Of a stretch of 64,000 bases of DNA, positions 1-8,935 are shown piece after piece (position 1 is the first letter of the stretch; every line of letters starts with the position of its first letter). The notes beneath the pieces were generated by a model. It was not told the origin of the DNA. It ran no database searches and saw only the letters and a list, made by a program, of their open reading frames with translations. Source of the stretch: Fimbriiglobus ruber (GTDB taxonomy: Bacteria > Planctomycetota > Planctomycetia > Gemmatales > Gemmataceae); NCBI RefSeq assembly GCF_002197845.1, contig NZ_NIDE01000001.1:1054001-1118000 (forward strand). The letters run 5' to 3'. The translations under genes were made by a program, and so were the position numbers.

Positions 1-231
1 TAGGGATCGGCGGCCAGTTGCGAAACGGTGTCAGCTGCTTTAGGGCCTCAATAATAGGGTTTATATCGTGGCTAGCGAACCCAACGAGCCCGTATGGTTG
101 TTGATCCATTAAACTATCATATATGACTGTTCTCATAAAATGTACATCGAGGCTTCACGTTGAGATCGCGTGTTCTTCACACCTCGCAGATAACCTGTCT
201 TCCCCGCCAACCATCCTCAACAGTACAACTA

Positions 232-1179
232 ATGACAGACCATACCCGACGCGCGTTTACACTGATCGAGTTGTTGGTGGTGATCGCCATCATCGCCGTA
301 CTCATCGGACTGTTGCTACCGGCTGTTCAAAAAGTCCGCGAGGCAGCTAACAGGACCAAATGTGCCAACAACATGAAGCAGATGTGCCTGGCTCTGCACA
401 ACTACGCCGACACAAACAATAGCAACCTTCCGTCGTCGTCCGGAGCGAATGTGGTGACGGGGGGCGGAAGTGTCGGGTACGTGAGCCTTAATTTTCTCCT
501 TTTCCCCTACCTCGAACAACAGGCCGCGTTCAACACGGCCCTTCCAGAACCGAGTTCCGCGCCTGAAGCCGGTGCGTACAAGGACGCGAACGGCACCCTG
601 TTCTGTGGCATCACCCTGTCCATTTTCCTCTGCCCCTCGGACACTTCCGCCCCCAACGGCCTCACCACTTACGCGTGCAAAGAAAAGGACAGCGCGGGGA
701 ACACGGTCAACTACGCGGCGTGCAACTATGCCCACAACCTTGCCGTCTTCGCGAGTTGGTCCGCGTCCACCGCCAACTACCTCCGGGCGGGCTATACCAT
801 TGCCAACACTCCCGACGGCACTTCAAACACGATCGCTTTCACGGAACGCCTGGGCGGAAGTAACGCCATCGGCAGCACGATCTGGGCTTCCACACGCGAC
901 CTTCCGTCGCAATCGCACTCCCAGCAGAATAACTCCTGCGTCGCGTACAATGTCCTCGCGGCACAAGGCAATCCGGCGTCATATACCACTCAGCCGGCCC
1001 CCCAGTTCGCTGTAAACACGAACACATACACCCAGAAAACCGCGGCGACGCCGCACTCGGCAATGGTCACCGGCATGCTGGACGGAAGTGTCCAGATGAT
1101 GGGTAGTGGTATCACGCAGCAGGCCTTTTACTATCTCCTGTCCCCACAAGACGGTCAGATTCCCGACAGCAGTTGGTAA
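232..1179 (+). CDS. DUF1559-type pseudopilin-like protein
   Basis: A 315-residue protein of the DUF1559 kind, which is greatly expanded in Planctomycetota. Residues 1-8 form a short basic leader, followed by [16 protein letters not shown], the type IV pilin/type II secretion methylation signal and membrane helix. A prepilin peptidase would be expected to cut between A8 and F9, which puts the conserved Glu (E13) at mature position 5. The C-terminus carries the usual H...[10 protein letters not shown] pattern. I chose ATG 232 over the in-frame ATG at 160 because it gives a normal-length prepilin leader. The exact role of DUF1559 proteins (pseudopilus or surface fibre) is not known. No secretion genes are adjacent. 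Confidence 0.9.
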   Translation: MTDHTRRAFTLIELLVVIAIIAVLIGLLLPAVQKVREAANRTKCANNMKQMCLALHNYADTNNSNLPSSSGANVVTGGGSVGYVSLNFLLFPYLEQQAAFNTALPEPSSAPEAGAYKDANGTLFCGITLSIFLCPSDTSAPNGLTTYACKEKDSAGNTVNYAACNYAHNLAVFASWSASTANYLRAGYTIANTPDGTSNTIAFTERLGGSNAIGSTIWASTRDLPSQSHSQQNNSCVAYNVLAAQGNPASYTTQPAPQFAVNTNTYTQKTAATPHSAMVTGMLDGSVQMMGSGITQQAFYYLLSPQDGQIPDSSW

Positions 1180-1316
1180 CACACGGCGGACTGTGAACAT
1201 CCGTCGAAGTCGAATGCGCGGATCGAGGAAGAACTGCCGTCTGATGACGGGCCTGAACAATGGGTACACCTTTACCTATTGCTGCCTTATTAATCCAGAA
1301 AACGACGTACCGCTCG

Positions 1317-1338
1317 GTGAGCGTAATATTACGCTCAC
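1317..1338. promoter_or_regulatory. 22-bp perfect palindrome, possible operator
   Basis: GTGAGCGTAAT is followed directly by its reverse complement ATTACGCTCAC, giving a perfect 22-bp dyad with no spacer. It lies 105 bp before the ATG of the PHP-like gene at 1444, in an AT-richer stretch than its surroundings. A gapless dyad of this size suits a homodimeric regulator better than a terminator hairpin. No regulator gene is adjacent, so the operator role is inference. Confidence 0.4.
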
Positions 1339-1443
1339 GTTATACCTTTGCAGGTTGCGACTTGACGTTCCCCTTACGAACCGAATGACCGCATCCGGCA
1401 AAGCCATAAAAGTCTGTCGCTGTAACACCACTGGAGAAGCGCC

Positions 1444-2715
1444 ATGAAGAACACGTTTTCACTATCGCGCGGACGGCCCTGCGCCGTAAGTGCTGCTCTG
1501 ACGGTTTTCGGATACTTTCTGGTGTTTGGAAGTGCTTCGTCCGTTTCGGGGCAGGAACCCAAACCGCCGGAGTATCATATCTACGCAGGCAGTACCCATG
1601 CGCACACTGCTTTCACCTGGTCGCATGGAGACCAGTGGGCCAAACCAAAAGAGGAATTCGCTAACAAGCCCGTCATTCGTGTAACCGGAGGCGCTCAGTT
1701 CCCTGCCGACTTTATGACGCCCAAGCCCGAATGGAAAAAGCTCCAAGGGCCGCCGGTAGAGCATTTCTCCCGCGCCAAGTCGCACGGGTACGATTTCTAC
1801 ACCGTGACCGACCATTCCCAGGAAGCCGATTTTCAGCCACCGCGGCCGGCCAATGCTAATTGGATGACGACCAAGAAGGCGGCAGCCGAAGCAACCGATG
1901 AGCGGTTCGTGGCATTGACCGGCTTCGAGCACTCCGAGAACGACGGCCCCGGGGGACGCGGGCACATCAACGTCCTGAATACGGAGGAGTATATCAACGC
2001 CATGGCGCCGGGAGTTGATCTGCCATTCCTTTACAAGTGGCTTAAAAGCGCCGAGCCGAACGGAGAGGGCCCGGTCGTTGCGACCTTCAATCATCCCGGC
2101 CCCAAACAGTACAACGATTGGGGCCATCGCGACCCGGCCGTCACCGACATCATCACGATGCTGGAAGTCATTAACTCGAACAAAAAGATCCACTATGAAG
2201 CATTTGTGAACGCCCTCGACAAAGGCTGGAAGGTCTCGCCGGTGTGTGGCAACGATAATCATGGTTATTATGGCATTATGAACCAAACCTCGCGCACCTT
2301 CGTCCTGGCAACCGCGCGGACCAAGGCCGCGTTGCTGGGTGCCATGAAGGAGCGGCGGACCTATGCCGCGCTAGATCAGAACATCCAGTGCCGGTACCGC
2401 GTCAACGGCGCGATCATGGGTTCGACGCTGGACAAGCCGGGCCGTTTTCGTTTCGACATTTCCATCAGCGACCCGGATACCACGAAGCCCAAGAACAAGA
2501 TCACGAAGATCGACATCGTCAAGGACGGCGGCGTGGTCGTGGAAGCCTATCGTCCCGAAACACCAGACTATACGGTTAACTGGAGCCCGACGATTGAGGA
2601 TACCACGAGCAAGTATTTCTTCATCCGCGTCTGGAACGCCGGGGGCGGGGACGCACCGAATGGAAATCCCGATAACCCCGTGGCTTGGCTGGCACCGATC
2701 TGGACCGGCCGGTAA
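1444..2715 (+). CDS. Secreted PHP/DUF3604-like metal-dependent protein
   Basis: 423 residues with an N-terminal hydrophobic signal (about residues 16-36, ending near VSGQ). The metal-binding signature of the PHP superfamily, seen also in DUF3604 proteins, is visible in order: STHAHTAF near residue 50, DFYTVTDHS near 120, GFEHS near 160, FNHPGP near 215 and CGNDNHGYYG near 265. These His/Asp/Glu residues would bind two or three metals. The last 120 residues look like a beta-sandwich. The likely activity is hydrolysis of a phosphoester or related bond outside the cytoplasm; the substrate is unknown. It stands alone between two unrelated genes. Confidence 0.7.
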   Translation: MKNTFSLSRGRPCAVSAALTVFGYFLVFGSASSVSGQEPKPPEYHIYAGSTHAHTAFTWSHGDQWAKPKEEFANKPVIRVTGGAQFPADFMTPKPEWKKLQGPPVEHFSRAKSHGYDFYTVTDHSQEADFQPPRPANANWMTTKKAAAEATDERFVALTGFEHSENDGPGGRGHINVLNTEEYINAMAPGVDLPFLYKWLKSAEPNGEGPVVATFNHPGPKQYNDWGHRDPAVTDIITMLEVINSNKKIHYEAFVNALDKGWKVSPVCGNDNHGYYGIMNQTSRTFVLATARTKAALLGAMKERRTYAALDQNIQCRYRVNGAIMGSTLDKPGRFRFDISISDPDTTKPKNKITKIDIVKDGGVVVEAYRPETPDYTVNWSPTIEDTTSKYFFIRVWNAGGGDAPNGNPDNPVAWLAPIWTGR

Positions 2716-3239
2716 CGTCGGTTGGGATCGTCAGCGCCACCCGTTGCTCGTTGAGAGGGGTCGTGCGAGTCGATGGCCCCACCAGGCCGAACCGGAACTG
2801 TGGGTTCTCGTGCGAAGGCGATTGCCACTGGTGGGATCGAATTCCGTCACGGGCGGCGCGGAGTGGAAACGCGAGCAAAGCCACGCGTCGTCGCGCAAAA
2901 CTGCTCTCTCGGCGGATGGTTGTTCTGAAATGCGACCCCACGGCAATCTAACTAACCCCGCGTCAGCCACCGGAGGCAGACGTCCCGAAGGGACCGAAGT
3001 GCTGGCGGCGGCATAGCCGAAACGCCCAAACGCCTCCTCCCAAACTCGGTCCGGAATCCGCTCTACCTGACGCACCGGCCCGAGCAATGCCCCGACTTGG
3101 ATTACTAGCCCGCGATTATCCTACTCTTTAACGTAAGCTGAACTGACTCCCAGCCCATAGCTTCTTCCACGCAAACGAACCATCCCGACTTCTCTCTTCT
3201 TAAACCTCTACGTCTTGCAACGCCGCTATCCCTCGATGC
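2716..3239. other. Intergenic stretch without a recognised gene
   Basis: About 520 bp following the PHP-like gene. Open frames exist on both strands, but none has a convincing start, ribosome-binding site or recognisable protein pattern. I see no tRNA, repeat or transposon end before the inverted repeat that begins at 3240. Confidence 0.5.
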
Positions 3240-3306
3240 CTAATTCACGACCCGGGAGGAACTGTCCGGTGTAAAATCGGACAGTTCCTCCCGGGTCGTG
3301 AATTAG
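3240..3306. repeat. 29-bp perfect inverted repeat with 9-base loop
   Basis: Arms 3240-3268 and 3278-3306 are exact reverse complements. The loop GTGTAAAAT is 3269-3277. The arm contains CCCGGGAGGAACTGTCCG. There is no T-tract after it, so it is not a standard Rho-independent terminator. It lies 66 bp before the permease start at 3373, and an mRNA carrying it would have a very stable 5' hairpin. It could be a mobile palindromic repeat or a leader structure. Confidence 0.8.
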
Positions 3307-3372
3307 TGTGTTCGGAATGAACTGACACTTGTCACCTCCAGCCGACACGATTATCGGGGTTTGAGCGGTACC

Positions 3373-4770
3373 ATGAATTTTCTCATCGTCCTCGCGGCTC
3401 TGGCCTTTTTGATGTTCGTAGCCTACCGCGGGTACAGCGTCATCCTGCTGGCCCCCGTGACCGCGATGGGGGCCGTGTTGTTGACCGACCCTCGCCTTGT
3501 GGCGCCCATGTTTACTGGTCTGTTCATGGACAAGATGGTCGGGTTCGTCAAACTCTATTTCCCGGTTTTCTTGCTCGGGGCGGTGTTCGGCAAGGTGATC
3601 GAGTTGTCGGGTTTCTCCCGAGCCATTGTCTCCTCGATCATCAGCCTCGTCGGGGCGGAGCGGGCGATCCTGTCCATTGTGATCGTCTCCGCCGTCCTGA
3701 CTTACGGCGGCGTGTCGCTGTTCGTGGTGGTGTTCGCGGTTTACCCGTTCGCGGCCGAGTTGTTCAAGCACGGCGGCATTCCGAAGCGCCTGATCCCGGG
3801 CACCATTGCGTTGGGCGCGTTTTCGTTCACGATGGACGCGCTGCCCGGAACACCGCAGATTCAGAACATCATCCCGACCGCGTTTTTCAAAACCGACGTC
3901 TACGCCGCACCCTGGCTCGGCACTATCGGGGCGGTGTACATTCTGGTCGTAGGAGTGATCTACCTTGACTGGCGTCGTCGCCGGGCGCGGGTTGCGGGCG
4001 AGGGCTACGGAACACATTTGCTCAACGAACCGGAGCCATTTGACCACGTGAAGCAAGCCCACCCCGCGATTGCCATCCTGCCGTTGATCCTGGTCGGGGT
4101 CGTAAACAAATTGTTCACCATCGCAATTCCCCGATTTTATGGCCCGTCGGTTTCCTTCATTCCAGCCGCGACCGGCGAGACCGCGCCGGTCGTGCAGGAC
4201 GTGTCCAAGGTGGCCGCCGTCTGGGCCGTTGAAGGCGCCCTTCTGGTCGGGATACTGAGCATCTTTCTCCTGGCCTGGCGGCCGGTCACGCGCAGGTTTG
4301 CCGAGGGGGCCAAGTCCGCCGTCACCGGCGCGCTCCTGGCGTCGATGAATACGGCGTCGGAGTACGGCTTCGGTGCGGTCATCGCGGCCCTTCCCGGGTT
4401 CCTGGCGATCGCGGACGCCCTGAAGTCCGTTCCCCACCCGCTCGTCAACGAAGCCGTCACCACCACAACACTCGCGGGCATTACCGGCTCGGCCTCCGGC
4501 GGGTTGAGCATCGCCCTCGCCGCCATGTCGGGAACCTTTGTCGAGAACGCCCAGCGTGTGGGCATTCCGCTGGAAGTGTGCCACCGCGTCGCGGCCATGG
4601 CGAGCGGTGGAATGGACACGCTGCCGCATAACGGAGCCGTCATCACGCTACTCGCGGTGACCGGACTGACGCACCGGCAGGCCTACAGTGATATTTTTGC
4701 CATCACCGTCATCAAGACGTCTGCGGTGTTCGTGATTGTGTGTCTTTACGAAGTGACCGGCATTGTGTGA
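3373..4770 (+). CDS. GntP-family permease
   Basis: 465 residues, almost entirely hydrophobic, with about a dozen membrane segments. It resembles the GntP family of proton-coupled uptake carriers for gluconate, glycerate and hydroxybutyrate. Supporting blocks are the N-terminal LIVLAALAFLMFVAYRG, the conserved TYGGVSLFVVVFAVYP segment near residue 115, DALPGTPQIQN near 160, and the C-terminal SGGMDTLPHNGAVITLL block. I chose ATG 3373 over the in-frame TTG at 3361. The substrate cannot be deduced because no sugar-acid kinase or dehydrogenase gene is adjacent. A very strong hairpin lies just upstream. Confidence 0.88.
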   Translation: MNFLIVLAALAFLMFVAYRGYSVILLAPVTAMGAVLLTDPRLVAPMFTGLFMDKMVGFVKLYFPVFLLGAVFGKVIELSGFSRAIVSSIISLVGAERAILSIVIVSAVLTYGGVSLFVVVFAVYPFAAELFKHGGIPKRLIPGTIALGAFSFTMDALPGTPQIQNIIPTAFFKTDVYAAPWLGTIGAVYILVVGVIYLDWRRRRARVAGEGYGTHLLNEPEPFDHVKQAHPAIAILPLILVGVVNKLFTIAIPRFYGPSVSFIPAATGETAPVVQDVSKVAAVWAVEGALLVGILSIFLLAWRPVTRRFAEGAKSAVTGALLASMNTASEYGFGAVIAALPGFLAIADALKSVPHPLVNEAVTTTTLAGITGSASGGLSIALAAMSGTFVENAQRVGIPLEVCHRVAAMASGGMDTLPHNGAVITLLAVTGLTHRQAYSDIFAITVIKTSAVFVIVCLYEVTGIV

Positions 4771-4856
4771 TTGCTGAATGGCGATGTGTGAAACCGCCGG
4801 ACACCCACCCGATTCTGGACACGGGTGGGAATAGCCCGCAAAAGCGTGGAGTTTAG

Positions 4857-5036
4857 GCGTTCGGCAGTTGATAGCTGACCCACTCCAATCAACCTGCGGA
4901 ACTCCTCGGGGTAAGGCTTTACCCCGAGGCTATCGAGCCGCAGCCGACGTGGACATTTTTTGCATTTATTGCGCTGAAATCCTCGTTTTCGGACCAGCGG
5001 TCTCCACGGATGGGTCAAGGATTTGCTGCCGAACGC
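4857..5036. repeat. 180-bp MITE-like element with terminal inverted repeats
   Basis: GCGTTCGGCAG at 4857-4867 is repeated in inverse at 5026-5036. After an 8-base non-matching gap, the pair TGACCCA (4876-4882) and TGGGTCA (5011-5017) also matches, so two blocks agree with identical spacing at both ends. Inside lies an 11-bp hairpin at 4904-4929. The right end stops two bases before the TAA of the disrupted gene's 3' fragment. No target duplication is convincing. A minus-strand reading of the inside gives NKCKKCPRR, which could be a decayed transposase zinc ribbon, but this is weak. Confidence 0.5.
4904..4929. terminator. 11-bp hairpin inside the MITE-like element
   Basis: CCTCGGGGTAA, a 4-base loop GGCT, then TTACCCCGAGG. 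The stem is perfect. No T-tract follows on either strand, so termination is only a possibility. Confidence 0.4.
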
Positions 5037-5037
5037 A

Positions 5038-5164
5038 TTATTTCTTGAATTCGGCGTCGTCGATCTTTTCGAGGAATTGACCCTCAAGTACCTCGGCCTC
5101 CATGTACGGCTTGCCGTCGTGCTTGATGGACACCTTCTTGGGCATCGGGAGACCCTCCTTGTCC
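5038..5164 (-). pseudogene. 3' fragment of lipoprotein-sorting-like gene split by an IS
   Basis: On the minus strand this reads DKEGLPMPKKVSIKHDGK...FLEKIDDAEFKK and then TAA. It can look like a free-standing 35-residue gene, because ATG 5145 is preceded by AAGGAGG, but that sequence is itself part of the DKEGLP coding. Removing the 1701-bp IS (5165-6865) and one copy of the 8-bp duplication joins it in frame to the fragment at 6866-7502: ...EYQKDK+EGLPMPKK... The restored protein has 251 residues. The tail pattern (VSIKHDGK, EAEVLE, LEKIDDAEF) is what I expect at the C-terminus of this planctomycete family. Confidence 0.88.
5157..5164. repeat. 8-bp target-site duplication, left copy
   Basis: CCTTGTCC abuts the left end of the IS at 5165. 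The identical octamer at 6866-6873 abuts its right end. Confidence 0.9.
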
Positions 5165-5255
5165 GGGTGGGATCTCTCCCCTGCGCATAATCCAGTCGCT
5201 TTTTCACCGCTTTCAACCGCAACGGGTTCTGGGTTGGCTTTGACGACTTGAAAAC

Positions 5256-5316
5256 GTGTGGCGTCCTTGGTTCAACGAGCTGTTACCACACAATTTCGCC
5301 GGCCAGGACGCCACAC
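5256..5316 (+). promoter_or_regulatory. Inverted repeat in IS leader ending at the transposase ATG
   Basis: GTGTGGCGTCCT (5256-5267) and AGGACGCCACAC (5305-5316) are exact reverse complements separated by 37 bases. The right arm ends at the base before the transposase ATG (5317). If transcribed, the stem would fold back over the start region, so it may limit translation, as leader structures do in several IS elements. That role is inference. Confidence 0.55.
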
Positions 5317-6840
5317 ATGACGTACTCTATGCACTTGCTCGCCGTCGCGGCTACCCTCGGGGTTCCCCGCTCGGCCGGCTCCCACTCGCCCGACCTCGAC
5401 GCCGAGGACGCACTCGCCCCGGCGTGGACGGCCCTGGTCCAACTCCTCCGCGACTTCGCCGCTGCCCCCGCCTCACCCTCGGCGACGTTCGCCCTCGAGC
5501 AACAACTGCGGGAGCGGATGCGAGAACTCGGCCGCCTCGGGCTGGAATGGGCGTACAACCATGTCGAACCCCGGGAGGTCGAGGCATTGCCGTCCCACGT
5601 CGAGTTCGAGGCCACCCCGTACACCCGGCTCGGCCGCCCGACGCCGCAGGTCGTCGCCACCCTATTCGGCAACGTCCGGTTGTGGCGGGTCGGGTATCGC
5701 CCGACGCACCGGACCGGTGAGTCGACCCTCTTCCCCGTGGCCGTGCAACTGGGCCTCGCGGCCGGGGCGACCCCGGCCGTCGCCGAACGGGCCGCGTACT
5801 ACCAGTCCGAGGCCGGGGCCACCCAGCGTCGGACCCGGCAACGGCTGCGGGATGACCACGGCCTGCGATGGGGGATCAAGAAGTTGCGGGCGGTGGTCGC
5901 CCGGGTGGCCGATGGGATGGCGGCCGCCCGACACGACGTGCAGGTGCAGAACGTGCTGCGGCTCCTGGAACAGGCGTGGCTCGGGACGGGTCCACACAAG
6001 CCGGTCCTGAGCGTCGGCCGGGACGGCATCTCGTTCGGCCTCCCGGTTCGCGGGGGCACCGTGTTCGAGGTCGCGACCGCGGGTACGGTGACCGTGATCG
6101 ACCGCCGGGGGCGGCGCCTGGGAACAGTGTACCTGGCCCACACGCCCGAGTCGAAGCAGGGGACCATGAGTCGGAACTTGACCCGCCTGGTGACGGCCGT
6201 GTTGCAGGCGTGGGAGCGACCGCTCCCGCGGTTGTGCTACGTGACCGATGCGGGGGACAACGAGGCGGCGTATTACGCCACGGTCCTGCGACCGATGCGG
6301 CACCCGCGAACCGGGGACCGGCTCGACTGGGTGCGGGTGGTCGACTACTACCACGCGAGCGAGCGACTGTGGGCGATGGCCGGGGCGTTGTTCGGTCCGG
6401 GACGGCAGGCCCACGCCTGGGTGCGTCGGATGCAGACGCTGTTGAAACGGCCGAACGGCATCCGCCGGGTCCTCAACTCGGCGTCGGTGCATCGCAGCCG
6501 TCAGATGTTGAAGAGGAAGAGGCGAGCCGCGTTCGACAAGGCGTACAACTACTTGCGGAAGCGGACGCCGTTCCTGCGGTATGCCGCGTACCAGCGGGTG
6601 GGCATCCCGTGCGGCAGCGGAGTCACCGAGGCCGCGTGCAAGACGATCGTCACACAGCGGCTGAAGTTGTCGGGGATGCGGTGGACCAAGGGCGGGGCGC
6701 AGACGATTCTCGACCTGCGGGTGCTGAACCTCAGTGGTGTGTGGACGGAGGCGTATCAACGGCTGCTCCGCGCGTTCCCGAGCGTGACCGTGCCAACCTA
6801 CGCCACCTGCGGGCGAAACGAGCTCACAATCGCCGCGTGA
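5317..6840 (+). CDS. ISKra4-family DDE transposase
   Basis: 507 residues, the usual size for this family. A likely DDE catalytic triad is D236 in SVGRDGI, D311 in YVTDAGDN and E438 in GSGVTEAACK. The C-terminal block GSGVTEAACKTIV...LKLSGMRW is highly characteristic of ISKra4-type transposases. I chose ATG 5317 because the longer in-frame start (5248) would read through the leader inverted repeat. The frame is uninterrupted, so the enzyme may be active. The gene ends 25 bp before the right end of the element. Its insertion disrupted the minus-strand gene around it. Confidence 0.92.
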   Translation: MTYSMHLLAVAATLGVPRSAGSHSPDLDAEDALAPAWTALVQLLRDFAAAPASPSATFALEQQLRERMRELGRLGLEWAYNHVEPREVEALPSHVEFEATPYTRLGRPTPQVVATLFGNVRLWRVGYRPTHRTGESTLFPVAVQLGLAAGATPAVAERAAYYQSEAGATQRRTRQRLRDDHGLRWGIKKLRAVVARVADGMAAARHDVQVQNVLRLLEQAWLGTGPHKPVLSVGRDGISFGLPVRGGTVFEVATAGTVTVIDRRGRRLGTVYLAHTPESKQGTMSRNLTRLVTAVLQAWERPLPRLCYVTDAGDNEAAYYATVLRPMRHPRTGDRLDWVRVVDYYHASERLWAMAGALFGPGRQAHAWVRRMQTLLKRPNGIRRVLNSASVHRSRQMLKRKRRAAFDKAYNYLRKRTPFLRYAAYQRVGIPCGSGVTEAACKTIVTQRLKLSGMRWTKGGAQTILDLRVLNLSGVWTEAYQRLLRAFPSVTVPTYATCGRNELTIAA

Positions 6841-7502
6841 TCAAGCCGCCAGAGAGACCGCACCCCCTTGTCCTTCTGATATTCGAGAATGATGCGTTCT
6901 TCCGTGATCTCGTTTTTGGTCTGGATGTCGATGGTGCGGTGTTCGACCTTCGCGAGCAAGTTGGTTTTTTTGTCGAAGAACAAAGTGACGTCGCTCATAC
7001 CCTTGGCGGTCACACGGACACCGACCACCGGCTTGTCCTCGACCTTGGCTTCCCCGAAGACGCTCAATTCGTATTTCTTGTCGCGAATCAGAGGGACCAG
7101 CCGCGACATTTTCAGCGTCTGCTGGGCGTTCTTGAGGAGCTTGGTCAGGTTCTCGTCGGTCGGGATTTTGTTCCCGTTTGCCTCAAGAGTAAACTCTTCC
7201 CCGTTGACGATGGTGACAACATTCACCTTGTTTCCGGCGACGGTGAGTTCGAGGGATTCCCGGAATTTGTCCGGGAGCATGTACGCGACTTCCTGCGTGA
7301 ACTCGAGGTCGCCGGCCCCGGGGACCGCGACCTTACCCTTATTCTTGAACCGCCCGGCCTGATATTTGGTCAGCGCTTCTTCGCCGCCGTGGGCTTTGAT
7401 CGCCTTCTCGATGATCGCCTTCGCGTCATCGTCCGCCGCGCGGAGCGTTCCTGGTATCAGGACAACAATGGACGCGAGTAGAGCCACAACTACGCGGGAC
7501 AT
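6798..7502 (-). pseudogene. 5' fragment of lipoprotein-sorting-like secreted protein
   Basis: Start ATG 7502 gives a signal peptide (MSRVVVALLASIVVL...AADDD) followed by AIIEKAIKAHGGEEALTKY, the opening of LolA/outer-membrane-lipoprotein-sorting-like proteins common in Planctomycetota. Genuine sequence ends at about 6866 (EYQKDK). Beyond that the frame runs into the IS and adds a foreign tail (VRSLWRLDHAAIVSSFRPQVA) before a stop at 6798. The lost end is at 5038-5156. The truncated product lacks about 40 native residues and is probably impaired. I cannot tell whether it is a true carrier or an unrelated secreted protein of that fold. Confidence 0.85.
6866..6873. repeat. 8-bp target-site duplication, right copy
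   Basis: CCTTGTCC, identical to 5157-5164, lies immediately outside the right end of the IS. Confidence 0.9.
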
Positions 7503-7610
7503 GAAAATTCTCCTAAACGATGTGACGAGAAACAAGACCGGTCGGGTCCGCGAGACGGAACGAGACGAGAGGTGGTTGTCGTTCCGCGGACCCGACCGGT
7601 CGAAAACTGC

Positions 7611-8720
<1,110 letters not shown>

Positions 8721-8935
8721 TTAACTTTCTCACTGGTCAGGTTACGAATCATGATGGGGGATTCCAGTGCCCGACGGGTGCGAACGGGCCTGCACACGAA
8801 GCCTTCTTATCTGGTGAGAGCCGTGAGTGGGGTGATCGGCATGAGTCCCGATTACGTGCTGCTTTCTTCTTTTCACCCCCATGCTGGGGTACACTTCACT
8901 TCCAACGCCGTCCCATCCGCTTGCGGGAGTATCCC

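Larger units (their letters stand above)
5165..6865 (+). mobile_element. ISKra4-type insertion sequence, complete (1701 bp)
   Basis: The ends were located by comparing the two halves of the interrupted gene. The left end reads GGGTGGGATCTCTC (5165-5178). The inverse of the right end reads GGGTGCGGTCTCTC (6865-6852). They match at 12 of 14 positions and begin with GGG, as is usual for the ISKra4 family. Both ends are flanked by the octamer CCTTGTCC. A single full-length transposase gene (5317-6840) fills most of the element. The intact open frame, intact ends and identical duplications suggest a fairly recent insertion. From memory, the ISMich2 group of this family makes 8-bp duplications, which would fit. 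Confidence 0.9.

Noticed and set aside
3226-4629. Long minus-strand open frame opposite the permease
   Set aside because: It is a GC-rich shadow of the permease gene, with low-complexity Arg/Gly/His composition and no recognisable domain.
5038-5145. 35-residue minus-strand gene with a perfect AAGGAGG seven bases before ATG
   Set aside because: It is the C-terminus of the gene split by the IS; the apparent ribosome-binding site is coding sequence for DKEG, and joining the halves restores one frame.
4746-5222. Minus-strand frame containing GFQRNKCKKCPRR, possibly a transposase zinc ribbon
   Set aside because: Only one CxxC is present and the frame crosses the MITE-like element and the IS end; too weak to call a gene.
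5868-7481. 537-residue plus-strand frame overlapping the transposase and the disrupted gene
   Set aside because: It crosses the IS boundary and reads antisense to the split gene; composition is typical of a shadow frame.
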